Origin: Streptococcus oralis subsp. tigurinus
Lineage (GTDB): Bacteria > Bacillota > Bacilli > Lactobacillales > Streptococcaceae
Direction: 5' to 3'
DNA length: 64,000 nucleotides
Assembly (NCBI RefSeq): GCF_002356415.1
Contig: NZ_AP018338.1
Span: 372,001 to 436,000, forward strand
A model generated the notes under the pieces. It did no database searches. It was given only the letters and a program-made list of their open reading frames with translations, and was not told the origin of the DNA. Each line of letters opens with the position of its first letter. Within the stretch, counting starts at the first letter, position 1. Below are positions 26,797-36,985 of this stretch, in pieces. The position numbers and the translations under genes were made by a program.

Positions 26797-28262
26797 TAGT
26801 TGTCACCTCCAAAAATCACGGGTTGTTGTTTGTGGTAGTCTGTTGTTGCTTCAAAGGCAGCAGCAGCTTGGTAAATGGTTTCCTCAGAGTATTTAGGACC
26901 GATCAATTGGAGACCGACTGGTAGACCTTGAGCAAATCCAGCAGGAATCGAAATTCCTGGAAGACCAGCTAAGTTGACTGGGATGGTCAAAAGGTCAGCC
27001 AAGTACATGGCAACGGGGTCATGGTTGAGGGAGTCCAAGTCATAGGCAACGCTTGGAGCAGTTGGTCCCAAAATCAAGTCGTAATCCGCAAAGACGTTTT
27101 CGAAATCTTGAATGATGAGGGTACGGACCTGACCAGCCTTCTTGTAATAGGCATCATAGTAACCTGATGAAAGGCTAAATGTTCCAAGCATGATACGGCG
27201 TTTCACCTCTTCACCGAAACCTTGGCTACGGCTGTTTACATAGATTTCATCAAGGTTGCTTGCATCTTCTGCGCGGTAGCCGTAACGGATACCGTCAAAG
27301 CGTTGCAAGTTTGATGAGGCTTCTGATGAAGCGATAATGTAGTAAACGGCAACACCGTATTTAGAGTGAGGAAGGCTGACTTCTTCGACGATAGCACCAA
27401 GTTTTTCAAAGTGTTTGGCTGCATTTAGAATGGTTTCCTTAACCTCTGGGTCAATCCCTTCACCAAGGTATTCCTTAGGCAAAGCAATTTTCATTCCTTT
27501 GATGTCTTGACCAATTTTTGAAGTAAAGTCGGCAATGCGGACAGGAGCAGAAGTAGAATCTTTGACATCTTCGCTGGCAATAGCGTTGAGCAAGAGAGCA
27601 TTTTCCTTAACAGTAGGTGCAAAAGGTCCGATTTGATCTAGAGAGCTACCAAAGGCAATGAGACCGAAACGAGAAACCGTTCCGTAGGTTGGTTTGAGAC
27701 CAACAATCCCGTTGAAGGCGGCAGGTTGGCGGATGGAACCACCAGTATCAGAACCGAGTGACAAGCGGACTTGCCCTGACGCTACAGCTGCAGCAGAACC
27801 ACTTGATGAACCACCAGGAACCTTGCTGTGGTCCCAAGCATTTTTAGTGGCACCGTAATGAGAAGTCTCACCAGAACCACCCATGGCAAACTCGTCCATG
27901 TTGGTCTTTCCGACAACAATCATGCCCTTGGCTTTTGCATTGGCAACGGCTGTCGCATCAAAGATAGGCTCGTAGTTGTAGAGCATTTTTGAGGCTGCAG
28001 TTGTGAGGATACTGTCTGTAGAGATATTATCCTTAACTGCCAGTGGAATTCCTGAAAGGACATTGTCCGCGTCAATTCCAGCTTCATCAATAGCCTTAGC
28101 TTGAGCAAGGGCTTGTTCTTCAGCGATGGTAACAAAAGCGTTAATAGCTGTCTCGCGAGACTTGATATCTTCAAGCGTGGCTTGGGTCAATTCAGTTGCT
28201 GAAATCTCCTTAGAGACAAGGAGATTGTGCAAGTCTTCAATAGTTTTGTTATTAAAAGTCAT
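26796..28262 (-). CDS. gatA: Amidotransferase subunit A
   Basis: A 488-residue amidase-signature enzyme that releases ammonia from glutamine for GatB. The Ser-cisSer-Lys triad is visible: the lysine in PLAVKDNIS (about residue 75) and serines in [16 protein letters not shown] (about 150-165). It overlaps gatC and gatB by one base each, so the three are tightly coupled. Confidence 0.97.
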   Translation of the reverse strand: MTFNNKTIEDLHNLLVSKEISATELTQATLEDIKSRETAINAFVTIAEEQALAQAKAIDEAGIDADNVLSGIPLAVKDNISTDSILTTAASKMLYNYEPIFDATAVANAKAKGMIVVGKTNMDEFAMGGSGETSHYGATKNAWDHSKVPGGSSSGSAAAVASGQVRLSLGSDTGGSIRQPAAFNGIVGLKPTYGTVSRFGLIAFGSSLDQIGPFAPTVKENALLLNAIASEDVKDSTSAPVRIADFTSKIGQDIKGMKIALPKEYLGEGIDPEVKETILNAAKHFEKLGAIVEEVSLPHSKYGVAVYYIIASSEASSNLQRFDGIRYGYRAEDASNLDEIYVNSRSQGFGEEVKRRIMLGTFSLSSGYYDAYYKKAGQVRTLIIQDFENVFADYDLILGPTAPSVAYDLDSLNHDPVAMYLADLLTIPVNLAGLPGISIPAGFAQGLPVGLQLIGPKYSEETIYQAAAAFEATTDYHKQQPVIFGGDN

Positions 28263-28564
28263 TAGGCATCTCCTCCATCATCTAGGATAGCTGGTACCTT
28301 GATATAGTAGTTGTCTTTTTCAGGTACGTTTTTAAACAAGCGGTCACGGTCTGTTCCTTCTTCAGCCACATCAGGGCGGAGTACGGTCTTACGGTCAGCC
28401 ATGGTCGTAGTAGGTGCGACACCAGTTGTGTCGACTTCGCCCAGCAACTCAACCATATCTACAATCTTAGACAGGGTGGTCGCAAAAGCAGCAGTTTCTT
28501 CTTCAGAGAATCTTAATTTTGAAAGATTGGCAACGTGCGTTACCTCTTCTTGCGTAATTTTCAT
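28262..28564 (-). CDS. gatC: Amidotransferase subunit C
   Basis: A 100-residue helper that wraps around GatA and stabilises the complex. The frame is open to 28639, but the ATG at 28564 has AAAGGA nine bases before it and gives the usual MKITQEEV N-terminus; the longer version crosses the likely promoter (extended -10 TGG-TAAAAT at 28605-28613 on the minus strand). Confidence 0.94.
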   Translation of the reverse strand: MKITQEEVTHVANLSKLRFSEEETAAFATTLSKIVDMVELLGEVDTTGVAPTTTMADRKTVLRPDVAEEGTDRDRLFKNVPEKDNYYIKVPAILDDGGDA

Positions 28565-28657
28565 CTTGCATCCTTTCGTGAAATGATGATTTTTAGTCTG
28601 TTCTATTTTACCATATTTTCCTATAAATAAGGGAGCCAAACTGAAAAGAAATAGAAA

Positions 28658-28686
28658 TTGAAAAATCGCTTTTAATTCGCTATAAT
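28658..28686 (+). promoter_or_regulatory. Promoter of the YwaF-like gene
   Basis: TTGAAA (28658-28663), 17-base spacer, TATAAT (28681-28686). Confidence 0.82.
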
Positions 28687-28729
28687 GGTTAAACTAGAGA
28701 ATAGAAAAAATAAGAGTTAGGATAGAAAT

Positions 28730-29422
28730 ATGTTCCATCAATTTATCACCAGATCTCAAACGGTTCCTCCTCCCATTTCCCTCTTTTGGTATGGGATCAT
28801 GATGCTTACTTTAGTGCTTTGTATTTATGGAGCACTTGCTTATCACAAGAATCCGAAATTTGTCCGCTTGTTTAAGGGGATTCAGATCCTCCAGTTGCTA
28901 GCCCTATATAGTTGGTATGTTGGCTTTGGGATTCCATTTTCTAATAGCCTTCCATTTTACCATTGCCGTTTGGCTATGTTTGCGGTGGTTTTCTTGCCAG
29001 ATAAATGGCGGAGCAAGCAATATTTTGCCCTCTTAGGAGCAAGTGGAGCGGTCTTTGCCTTGGTTTACCCGGTTTTTGACCCCTATGATTTCCCCCATAT
29101 TACCAGTTTTTCATTTTTGATTGGGCACTATGCTCTTCTAGTGAATTCATTGGTTTACTTGATGAATCACTATGATAAGAGCCTACTAAAGAAATATATG
29201 ATTGTAGCCTATACCTTTATTCTCAACCTCTTTCTAGTTGCAGTTAATCAGGTGACAGGTGGAAATTATGGTCTCTTAAGAGATACCCCGTTTATCTCGA
29301 ATGCTCCTCTATGGTTAAAATATCTTCTTGTGTCCGTCATCCTTTCGCTGGCTCTGGTTCTCTTTGATATCTTGTTTAAAAAACGGTGGAAAAAGAGAAA
29401 TCAGGTGCAACCTGTGCTCTAG
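28730..29422 (+). CDS. YwaF/TIGR02206 family membrane protein
   Basis: A 230-residue integral membrane protein with about seven helices, matching the TIGR02206 (Bacillus YwaF) family: SLFWYGIMMLTL at the N-terminus, LPFYHCRLAMF near residue 83 and VFDPYDFPHITSFSFLIGH near 115-135. The function of the family is not known. The C-terminus is strongly basic (KKRWKKRN). It is transcribed alone from its own promoter; prfC has another promoter after it. Confidence 0.82.
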   Translation: MFHQFITRSQTVPPPISLFWYGIMMLTLVLCIYGALAYHKNPKFVRLFKGIQILQLLALYSWYVGFGIPFSNSLPFYHCRLAMFAVVFLPDKWRSKQYFALLGASGAVFALVYPVFDPYDFPHITSFSFLIGHYALLVNSLVYLMNHYDKSLLKKYMIVAYTFILNLFLVAVNQVTGGNYGLLRDTPFISNAPLWLKYLLVSVILSLALVLFDILFKKRWKKRNQVQPVL

Positions 29423-29446
29423 CTTGCCTTTTCATCGGATGAGCAA

Positions 29447-29475
29447 TTGAAAAACTCCCCAAAATCCGATATAAT
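29447..29475 (+). promoter_or_regulatory. prfC promoter
   Basis: TTGAAA (29447-29452), 17-base spacer, TATAAT (29470-29475). Confidence 0.82.
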
Positions 29476-29565
29476 GGAGAGTTGAAAGGAATAGTAAAAT
29501 CCAATGTAAACATCATTCTTAGCTACTGAAACAACTAAAAATAGAAAATCAAAGAAAGAGAACTT

Positions 29566-31110
29566 ATGACTATTCAAGAAGAAATAAAGAAACGCCGTAC
29601 CTTTGCCATTATCTCCCACCCGGACGCGGGGAAGACAACCATCACTGAGCAGTTGCTCTACTTTGGGGGCGAGATTCGTGAGGCTGGTACGGTAAAAGGG
29701 AAGAAAACAGGGACTTTTGCCAAGTCTGACTGGATGGATATTGAGAAACAACGTGGGATTTCGGTCACGTCATCTGTTATGCAGTTTGACTATGATGGCA
29801 AGCGCGTGAATATCCTCGACACACCAGGGCACGAGGACTTCTCAGAAGATACTTATCGGACCTTGATGGCGGTGGATGCTGCGGTCATGGTCGTGGACTC
29901 TGCCAAGGGTATCGAGGCCCAAACCAAGAAATTGTTTGAGGTTGTGAAGCACCGTGGCATTCCAGTCTTTACCTTTATGAACAAGCTGGACCGTGACGGT
30001 CGTGAGCCACTGGACCTCTTGCAAGAACTAGAAGAAGTCCTTGGCATTGCGAGTTATCCAATGAACTGGCCAATCGGGATGGGGAAAGCCTTCGAAGGAT
30101 TGTATGACCTCTATAACCAACGCTTGGAGCTCTATAAAGGGGATGAACGTTTTGCCAGTCTGGAAGAAGGGGATAAGCTCTTTGGAAGCAATCCTTTCTA
30201 CGCTCAGGTTAAGGACGATATCGAACTGTTGCAAGAAGCAGGAAATGAATTTTCAGAAGAAGCTATTCTTGCAGGAGAACTGACTCCGGTCTTCTTTGGT
30301 TCAGCCCTCACTAACTTTGGGGTGCAGACCTTCCTTGAGACCTTCCTTAAGTTTGCTCCAGAACCACATGGTCACAAGAAAACAGATGGTGAAATTGTGG
30401 ATCCTTATGACAAGGATTTCTCAGGATTTGTCTTTAAAATCCAAGCCAACATGGACCCTCGTCACCGTGACCGTATCGCCTTTGTTCGTATCGTATCAGG
30501 TGAATTTGAGCGAGGGATGAGTGTCAATTTGCCTCGTACTGGTAAGACTGCCAAACTATCTAATGTGACTCAGTTTATGGCTGAAAGTCGTGAAAATGTG
30601 ACCAATGCTGTTGCAGGAGATATTATCGGGGTTTATGATACTGGTACTTATCAGGTTGGAGACACTTTGACAGTTGGAAAAAACAAGTTTGAATTTGAAC
30701 CGCTACCAACCTTTACCCCTGAAATTTTCATGAAAGTTTCTGCCAAGAACGTCATGAAGCAAAAATCTTTCCACAAGGGGATTGAGCAACTGGTGCAAGA
30801 AGGAGCCATTCAGCTTTATAAGAATTACCAAACTGGCGAGTACATGCTAGGGGCTGTGGGACAACTCCAGTTTGAAGTCTTTAAGCACCGCATGGAAGGC
30901 GAGTACAATGCAGAAGTTGTCATGAGCCCAATGGGTAAAAAGACGGTTCGTTGGATCAAGCCTGAGGACTTGGATGAACGGATGTCCTCAAGCCGCAATA
31001 TCTTGGCTAAAGACCATTTCGACCAACCAGTCTTCCTCTTTGAAAATGACTTTGCCCTCCGCTGGTTTGCAGACAAGTATCCAGACGTAGAGTTGGAAGA
31101 GAAAATGTAA
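29566..31110 (+). CDS. prfC: Peptide chain release factor 3
   Basis: A 514-residue translational GTPase that recycles RF1/RF2 after termination. The P-loop is SHPDAGKTT (about residue 17), with DTPGHEDF (G3) and NKLDRDG (G4) following. EF-Tu-like domain II and the RF3 C-terminal domain complete the normal length. It has its own promoter and stands at the border of the adhesin locus. Confidence 0.97.
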   Translation: MTIQEEIKKRRTFAIISHPDAGKTTITEQLLYFGGEIREAGTVKGKKTGTFAKSDWMDIEKQRGISVTSSVMQFDYDGKRVNILDTPGHEDFSEDTYRTLMAVDAAVMVVDSAKGIEAQTKKLFEVVKHRGIPVFTFMNKLDRDGREPLDLLQELEEVLGIASYPMNWPIGMGKAFEGLYDLYNQRLELYKGDERFASLEEGDKLFGSNPFYAQVKDDIELLQEAGNEFSEEAILAGELTPVFFGSALTNFGVQTFLETFLKFAPEPHGHKKTDGEIVDPYDKDFSGFVFKIQANMDPRHRDRIAFVRIVSGEFERGMSVNLPRTGKTAKLSNVTQFMAESRENVTNAVAGDIIGVYDTGTYQVGDTLTVGKNKFEFEPLPTFTPEIFMKVSAKNVMKQKSFHKGIEQLVQEGAIQLYKNYQTGEYMLGAVGQLQFEVFKHRMEGEYNAEVVMSPMGKKTVRWIKPEDLDERMSSSRNILAKDHFDQPVFLFENDFALRWFADKYPDVELEEKM

Positions 31111-31117
31111 CTCAGCA

Positions 31118-31150
31118 CCAACAATTGGAACTAAAGTTCCTAATTGTTGG
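31118..31150 (+). repeat. Long hairpin just after prfC
   Basis: CCAACAATT-GGAAC / GTTCC-t-AATTGTTGG, 14 pairs with one bulged base and a four-base loop, starting seven bases after the prfC stop. No T run follows, so it may protect the 3' end rather than end transcription. It opens the 720-base gap before the adhesin gene. Confidence 0.6.
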
Positions 31151-31274
31151 ACGCTAGTCGCTATTTGGCGAACTAGCTAACTGCCTTACTAACTACGTTT
31201 GGCAAATAGAATCGATTTGCCAAACTCCGTGTCGTAGTGTAAAATCGACTTACCTAAACGCTTCACTAGGAGAA

Positions 31275-31305
31275 ATCCACGAATATTATCGATTCGTGGA
31301 TTTTT
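31275..31305 (+). terminator. Likely prfC terminator (hairpin B of unit 1)
   Basis: ATCCACGAAT / GATTCGTGGAT stem followed by TTTTT. Two weaker relatives follow at 31412-31443 and 31526-31560. Confidence 0.75.
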
Positions 31306-31411
31306 CCGTCGTAACCACGTTTTACAAATGAAATCGATTTGTAAAACTCAGTGTCGTAGATTAAGGCTATTAATTAGTATGGCATTTTGCTTAAATACGT
31401 CGTAAGAAAAG

Positions 31412-31443
31412 TCCTCGAATGTTTTTGATTCGTGGATTTTTTT
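31412..31443 (+). terminator. Terminator-like hairpin B of unit 2
   Basis: TCCTCGAAT / GATTCGTGGA with a T run; one left-arm base has changed compared with unit 1 and weakens the stem. Confidence 0.5.
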
Positions 31444-31525
31444 GTTGGAAAGGATAGAAAGTTACCTCGGCTACCGGCCTCATTGATTCATTTGTGAAAC
31501 TGCCTTTAAATACTCTATTCTTAAA

Positions 31526-31560
31526 AGTCTGTGGATGCTATTGATTCATGGACTTTTTCT
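31526..31560 (+). terminator. Terminator-like hairpin of the decayed third unit
   Basis: AGTCTGTGGAT / ATTCATGGACT with G-U pairs, followed by TTTTTCT. Confidence 0.5.
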
Positions 31561-31754
31561 ATATTTTGAATAAAAATCAACTCCTTGAGTAATTGCAATT
31601 ATTTGCTCAAATTTAAAAGTATATAGAAATGGTTAAAAATAAATAAAATATATTAACAGAACAATAAAATGAAAATTATATTGAAAAAACAGAATAGATT
31701 TGAAATCAAGTTATTTTTGAAATCATTTTCTTTCTTTAGAGTGTGTTATAGATA

Positions 31755-31783
31755 TTGAATTGTCGGTATATTTGGTATATAAT
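31755..31783 (+). promoter_or_regulatory. Promoter of the serine-rich adhesin gene
   Basis: TTGAAT (31755-31760), 17-base spacer, TATAAT (31778-31783), 55 bases before the start codon. Confidence 0.8.
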
Positions 31784-31837
31784 AAAAAGATAGTATTTTA
31801 TAGGTGAATAGATCTTTTTCAAGTTGAGGGGATGAAC

Positions 31838-34800
31838 ATGTTTTTTAGACGCCAGAAGGGTGAATATAGAGAAACAGACCGTGTAACTCGGTTCAAATTA
31901 ATCAAATCAGGGAAGCATTGGCTACGGGCCTCGACTTCCCTTTTTGGCTTATTTAAGGTGATGCGTGGAAGTGCGGATGCGAGCCAAGTAAAGACAGAAA
32001 TGGTTGAAAAGCAAGAAGGTCAGAAGTTGACCGGCTTGGATGTCTTGAAAGGGATAGCAGCTACGGGAACGATCTTAGGTGGTTTTGCTGCGACGCAAAC
32101 GCGTGTTTATGCCAATGATGCAGTCGCTGTTGAAAAGACTGTCGAATCAAAAGATACCCTGGCGACGAGAGATTCAGTAGTGCTGGGGACGACACAGGAT
32201 CATCAAGATGCCGCTAGCTTGTCTCTGTCTATCAGTCAAAGCCAGTCATTGTCAGAATTCAATTCGCAGAGCGCCAGTCAATCTGCGTCTACGAGTCAGT
32301 CTATCAGTGCCTCAAACTCCTCTAGCGTAAGCCAGTCGATGAGCCAATCTGCTTCTACTAGTCAATCTTTGGCAAACAGTCAAAGTGTAACTGCTAGTTC
32401 AAGTGACTCCCTTGGAACACAAAATCAAGCGAATAGTAATCTGTCAGAGAGAGCTTCGGTTGGTGTTCAAAGTCAGTACCAAACAAGTGAGTCAGCTCGG
32501 GAGACAGTGAAAGAATCACAACCTTCAAAAGAATTAAAAGCAGTTGATTTTTCTACAGAATCCTTGCCTCGAAGTCAGTCTGGTCATGTAAAGAATGAAG
32601 GTGTGACGGCTGAATCGAGTCTCACAATGACTTCTGTAGCCTTGACAGAAAAGCAAAGTGAAGAAAAACGGAAGAAATTAGAGGCCTTGTCTGCTGAGAT
32701 TGGGCAATTTCTAGCTCAAGCGCAGGGACTTCCAAACTCGGATGAGGCGATCACGAAGGCTAGTCTAGCGAAGAATGAGATAGCAGAGGCCTTGAAAGGG
32801 GAGGTTTCTGATCTTACTCCTATTTTGAATAAGGCTACAGAAGCTCGAAACAGTATTGCAAATGCTGTGTTACGTGCCAACTCTGGACTTCGTGACAGCA
32901 GAAACGGACAAGCTTTGACCCAAGCTTCAAATACCGCTAGCTTCAGAGCTGCTAGGGATACAGAGAAGCCAGAACTTCAGAAAATAACCGTTACAGGTGG
33001 CGCAGTTCTAGAAGGACAAAAATTTAAAATTTATCGAGAAGAAAATTTTTCTGCGACCATTGAGTTTACTGATAACAGTGGTCGAATTGAACATGCAAAA
33101 TTTGTTCCTACTGCTGTTCCCGCGGCCTATCCGGCTACTTCAACTGTTGTCTCATTCACTACGAGTAATGGTCAAAGTATCAGAATGATTGTTCCAACAA
33201 ATAAACTAGCCAAAGATGGAAATGCTACAGCATCAAATCCTTTCACCGTTTCAATCACGGGTTCTGTTGGAAAAAATCAAGCAGTAAATAGTTTGTGGAC
33301 CCGTTATGTTTTCACCTATGATCAGGAAGGTAATTTTAGCGGAAATACTACTGACGTAGGTCTTGTAAAAGATTTAACAGCCAACCCTGCCGCAATTCAA
33401 TTTGAAGTCCATGCTCAGTCTGAAAAGTACGAACCAGCTATCAATGCTGAGGTGAATCGAAACTTTACTCTAACGGCTAATTCAGGGACTGTTTCTGTTG
33501 GTGAAGCCAGTCAGTACATCACGAATGCTACAGGGACGCCAGAATTACCTACTACAGGAATTACTAAGGGAACTAGAATAACCTATACTTGGAAATCTGG
33601 AACCAATACGAATTTGTCTGCTGGTCGGCATACTTTGACAGCGGTGGTAACTTATCCAGATGGAAGTACGGATGAAGTAGAGATTCCGATTGAGGTTCGC
33701 CCTCAGACACCTAGAATTGAGGAACGTTTCCTTAACGAAAAAGGTGGTCTCACAAATCAAGCGATTACGATAGATGGAGTGACTCCAGGTGGGACTGTTA
33801 CTCTTACAATTGCAGGGGAAACATTCACCAAACAAGCAACGGGGAGCTCGACTAGTGTAACCTTTACTGCAAATGAGTTGAAGAAAGTATATGATCGTAA
33901 TGGAGGACGACTTCCTAGTGGACCGGTGACTGCAAGTACGACAGTGGATGGTTTGATTTCAGATACATTTAATGGGCAAATCACGCCAAATCAAGCGTCA
34001 ATTTCAGTAAGTAATAGCCAATCAGCTTCAGTAAGTTCGAGCCAATCCGCTTCATTTAGTGCTAGTCAATCTGCATCTGCAAGTTCTAGCCGGTCAGCGT
34101 CCGTAAGCTCAAGCCAATCTGCTTCAGCGAGCGCTAGTCAGTCAGCCTCAGCGAGCGCTAGCCAATCCGCTTCAGCGAGTGCAAGTGAATCAGCTTCAGT
34201 AAGCTCCAGCCGGTCTGCATCGGTAAGTTCAAGTGAATCCGCTTCAGCCAGCGCTAGTCAATCAGCCTCAGTAAGTTCAAGCGAATCAGCCTCAGCGAGC
34301 GCTAGCCAATCCGCTTCAGCGAGCGCTAGTCAGTCTGCGTCCGTAAGCTCAAGCCAATCTGCTTCAGCGAGCGCGAGCCAGTCAGCGTCTGTCAGCTCAA
34401 GCGAATCGGCTTCAGTAAGTGCCAGCCAGTCTGTGTCCGTAAGCTCAAGCCAATCAGCATCAGTGAGTGCTAGTCAATCTGCATCTGCAAGTTCGAGTCA
34501 ATCCGCCTCAGTAAGCTCAAGTGAATCGGCTTCAGAAAGTTCGAGTCAGTCCGCTTCAGTAAGCTCGAGTCAGTCTGCATCGGTAAGTTCTAGCCGGTCA
34601 GCGTCCGTAAGCTCAAGCCAATCTGCTTCAGCGAGCGCTAGTCAGTCAGCCTCAGCCAGCGCTAGTCAATCCGCTTCAGCCAGCGCTAGTCAATCTGCGT
34701 CGGCAAGTTCGAGTCAGTCAGCGTCAGTGAGTGCAAGTCAGTCCGCTTCAGTAAGCTCAAGCGAATCAGCTTCAGTAAGTGCAAGTGAATCAGCCTCAGC

Positions 34801-36766
34801 GAGCTCTAGTCAATCCGCTTCAGTGAGTTCAAGCCAGTCAGCCTCAGTCAGCGCTAGCCAGTCAGCCTCAGTAAGTGCGAGTGAGTCAGCATCAGCAAGT
34901 GCGAGCCAGTCTGAATCAGTAAGTTCGAGTCAATCCGCCTCAGCGAGCGCCAGCCAATCCGCTTCAGTGAGCGCGAGCCAATCAGCCTCAGTCAGCTCAA
35001 GTCAATCTGCCTCAGCGAGCTCTAGTCAGTCAGCCTCAGTGAGTTCGAGCCAATCCGCTTCATTTAGTGCTAGTCAATCTGCATCTGCAAGTTCTAGCCG
35101 GTCAGCGTCCGTAAGCTCAAGCCAATCTGCTTCAGCGAGCGCTAGTCAGTCAGCCTCAGCGAGCGCTAGCCAATCCGCTTCAGCGAGTGCAAGTGAATCA
35201 GTTTCAGTAAGCTCCAGCCGGTCTGCATCGGTAAGTTCAAGTGAATCCGCTTCAGCCAGCGCTAGTCAATCTGCGTCTGCAAGTGCAAGTCAATCCGCTT
35301 CAGCCAGCACTAGTCAATCTGCGTCGGCAAGTTCGAGTCAGTCAGCGTCAGTGAGCTCGAGTCAATCAGCATCTGCAAGTTCGAGTCAGTCCGCTTCAGC
35401 GAGTGCTAGTCAATCAGCATCTGCAAGCTCAAGCCAATCCGCCTCAGCAAGTTCGAGCCAATCCGCCTCTGCAAGTGCTAGCCAGTCAGCCTCAGTAAGC
35501 TCGAGTCAATCGGCATCATTGAGTGCTAGTCAATCCGCTTCTGTAAGTGCGAGTGAGTCAGCCTCAGTAAGCTCGAGTCAATCGGCATCATTGAGTGCTA
35601 GTCAATCCGCTTCTGTAAGTGCGAGTGAGTCAGCCTCAGTAAGCTCAAGCCAGTCAGCCTCAGTCAGCGTTAGCCAATCAGCATCGGTCAGCTCAAGCCA
35701 ATCCGCCTCAGTGAGCGCTAGCCAATCAGCGTCAGTGAGCGCTAGCCAATCAGCATCATTGAGTTCGAGTCAGTCCGCATCGGTGAGCTCAAGCCAGTCA
35801 ACTTCATTGAGTGCCAGCCAATCTGCTTCAGCGAGCGCAAGTGAGTCAGCGTCAGTCAGCTCAAGCCAATCTGCTTCAGCAAGCGCTAGTCAGTCAGCCT
35901 CAGTAAGCTCGAGTCAATCGGCATCATTGAGTGCTAGTCAATCCGCTTCTGTAAGTGCGAGTGAGTCAGCCTCAGTAAGCTCAAGCCAGTCAGCATCAGT
36001 CAGCGTTAGCCAATCTGCATCGGTAAGTTCAAGTCAATCCGCTTCATCCAGCGCTAGTCAATCTGCGTCTGCAAGTGCAAGTCAATCCGCTTCAGCCAGC
36101 GCTAGTCAATCTGCGTCGGCAAGTTCGAGTCAGTCAGCATCAGCAAGTGCGAGCCAGTCTGAATCAGTAAGTTCGAGTCAATCCGCCTCAGCGAGCGCCA
36201 GCCAATCCGCTTCAGTGAGCGCGAGCCAATCAGCCTCAGTCAGCTCAAGTCAATCTGCCTCAGCGAGCTCTAGTCAGTCAGCCTCAGTGAGTGCGAGCCA
36301 ATCCGCTTCAACAAGTACTTCAACTTCTGCAAGTATGCTAGCAGACGAGTTAGCGTTGGAAAGTGCCTCGATCTCAGCAAGTACATCAGTGAGCGAATCT
36401 ACCTCAACGAGTGAATCACTCTCAGCTAGCATGTTAGCCAGTGAATCGACTCTAGCAAGTGCTTCGATTTCAGCAAGTATGTCAGTGAGCGAGTCAACGT
36501 CGATTAGCGCTAGTCTCTCAACTTCAGATTCTGTTAGTAGATCTGTGTCAGCAAGTGCTCTGGCATCTACTTCAACAAGCACCTCTCTTTCAATGGCAAA
36601 CATTGCAAGCCAAGGTCAATCCGCTTCAAGCAAGCCAAAACAAGCCTTGCCAAATACAGGAGCGTCGACTTCGGTAGCATCTGCTTTGTTGGGAGCATTG
36701 ACAGCTGTGACAGGTATCGGTCTTCTTGCCAAGAAGAGTCAGAATGACGATCAAGAAAGTCATTGA
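31838..36766 (+). CDS. Serine-rich repeat glycoprotein adhesin
   Basis: A 1642-residue cell-wall adhesin of the GspB/Hsa/SrpA/Fap1 class. In order: a 92-residue signal peptide with the [14 protein letters not shown] motif and cut after VYA; short serine-rich region SRR1 (about 127-195); a helical stretch (about 230-310); a binding region (about 330-715) with the Siglec-like motif W487-T-R-Y490; the long SRR2 (about 720-1590) of SASxSxSQ octads; LPNTG (1604-1608), membrane helix and charged tail for sortase. The first ATG (31832) abuts the GAGGGG site; the second (31838) has proper spacing and the usual MFF start. It should be glycosylated by GtfA/GtfB and exported by SecA2/SecY2. Ligand binding to sialoglycans is inferred. 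Confidence 0.93.
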   Translation: MFFRRQKGEYRETDRVTRFKLIKSGKHWLRASTSLFGLFKVMRGSADASQVKTEMVEKQEGQKLTGLDVLKGIAATGTILGGFAATQTRVYANDAVAVEKTVESKDTLATRDSVVLGTTQDHQDAASLSLSISQSQSLSEFNSQSASQSASTSQSISASNSSSVSQSMSQSASTSQSLANSQSVTASSSDSLGTQNQANSNLSERASVGVQSQYQTSESARETVKESQPSKELKAVDFSTESLPRSQSGHVKNEGVTAESSLTMTSVALTEKQSEEKRKKLEALSAEIGQFLAQAQGLPNSDEAITKASLAKNEIAEALKGEVSDLTPILNKATEARNSIANAVLRANSGLRDSRNGQALTQASNTASFRAARDTEKPELQKITVTGGAVLEGQKFKIYREENFSATIEFTDNSGRIEHAKFVPTAVPAAYPATSTVVSFTTSNGQSIRMIVPTNKLAKDGNATASNPFTVSITGSVGKNQAVNSLWTRYVFTYDQEGNFSGNTTDVGLVKDLTANPAAIQFEVHAQSEKYEPAINAEVNRNFTLTANSGTVSVGEASQYITNATGTPELPTTGITKGTRITYTWKSGTNTNLSAGRHTLTAVVTYPDGSTDEVEIPIEVRPQTPRIEERFLNEKGGLTNQAITIDGVTPGGTVTLTIAGETFTKQATGSSTSVTFTANELKKVYDRNGGRLPSGPVTASTTVDGLISDTFNGQITPNQASISVSNSQSASVSSSQSASFSASQSASASSSRSASVSSSQSASASASQSASASASQSASASASESASVSSSRSASVSSSESASASASQSASVSSSESASASASQSASASASQSASVSSSQSASASASQSASVSSSESASVSASQSVSVSSSQSASVSASQSASASSSQSASVSSSESASESSSQSASVSSSQSASVSSSRSASVSSSQSASASASQSASASASQSASASASQSASASSSQSASVSASQSASVSSSESASVSASESASASSSQSASVSSSQSASVSASQSASVSASESASASASQSESVSSSQSASASASQSASVSASQSASVSSSQSASASSSQSASVSSSQSASFSASQSASASSSRSASVSSSQSASASASQSASASASQSASASASESVSVSSSRSASVSSSESASASASQSASASASQSASASTSQSASASSSQSASVSSSQSASASSSQSASASASQSASASSSQSASASSSQSASASASQSASVSSSQSASLSASQSASVSASESASVSSSQSASLSASQSASVSASESASVSSSQSASVSVSQSASVSSSQSASVSASQSASVSASQSASLSSSQSASVSSSQSTSLSASQSASASASESASVSSSQSASASASQSASVSSSQSASLSASQSASVSASESASVSSSQSASVSVSQSASVSSSQSASSSASQSASASASQSASASASQSASASSSQSASASASQSESVSSSQSASASASQSASVSASQSASVSSSQSASASSSQSASVSASQSASTSTSTSASMLADELALESASISASTSVSESTSTSESLSASMLASESTLASASISASMSVSESTSISASLSTSDSVSRSVSASALASTSTSTSLSMANIASQGQSASSKPKQALPNTGASTSVASALLGALTAVTGIGLLAKKSQNDDQESH
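33994..36310 (+). repeat. SRR2 coding repeat array
   Basis: About 95 tandem 24-base units coding for serine octads. Larger segments are duplicated inside it, always at multiples of 24 bases: 34034-34263 recurs at 35042-35271 (offset 1008, one difference noticed), 34886-35044 recurs at 36134-36292 (offset 1248), and a 72-base unit is tandem at about 35500-35645 and again near 35909. Such an array is prone to length change and to assembly error. Confidence 0.88.
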
Positions 36767-36802
36767 TAAGATATAAAAATCAATGAATAAATAGTAAAAT
36801 GG

Positions 36803-36840
36803 AAAACCTTTGAAAACATGATTTTTCAAAGGTTTTTTCT
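36803..36840 (+). terminator. Terminator after the adhesin gene
   Basis: AAAACCTTTGAAAA / TTTTCAAAGGTTTT with a short loop, then TTCT. It separates adhesin expression from the glycosylation/export operon. Confidence 0.92.
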
Positions 36841-36872
36841 ATATGCGAGAAGGGGAAAATCCTCTTTTGAGT

Positions 36873-36901
36873 TTGAAATAAACTAGGGGAAAAGGTATAA
36901 T
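36873..36901 (+). promoter_or_regulatory. Promoter of the glycosylation/accessory Sec operon
   Basis: TTGAAA (36873-36878), 17-base spacer, TATAAT (36896-36901). The thirteen or so bases between most later genes suggest one long transcript to asp5. Confidence 0.82.
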
Positions 36902-36985
36902 AGGAAGGTGAGATAATCATCGAAAAAATCAGAATTATGGTAGAAGAAAAGTAGCCAAAAGAATGTGAAAAGAAAAGGGGACGAA

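Larger units (their letters stand above)
31191..31446 (+). repeat. Two tandem hairpin-bearing repeat units
   Basis: Unit 1 (31191-31312) and unit 2 (31313-31446) share the order AAC(T/C)ACG, hairpin A, CTC(C/A)GTGTCGTAG, a variable middle, then a terminator-like hairpin B ending in a T run. Hairpin A is TTTGGCAAAT / ATTTGCCAAA in unit 1 and TTTTACAAAT / ATTTGTAAAA in unit 2, so both arms changed together. A third, decayed unit seems to follow to about 31560. I cannot assign them to BOX, RUP or SPRITE. The rest of the gap to 31755 is AT-rich and holds nothing I can name. Confidence 0.65.

Noticed and set aside
31118..31150. prfC terminator at the first hairpin
   Set aside because: The stem is strong but no T run follows; the hairpin at 31275-31305 with TTTTT is the better terminator.
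34000..36300. Short regular repeats resembling a CRISPR array
   Set aside because: Unit length is 24 bases in phase with an open frame coding serine octads; there are no unique spacers and no cas genes.
36274..36603. Open frame on the minus strand at the end of the adhesin repeat
   Set aside because: It is a by-product of the serine repeat code read in reverse, with low-complexity composition and no start site.
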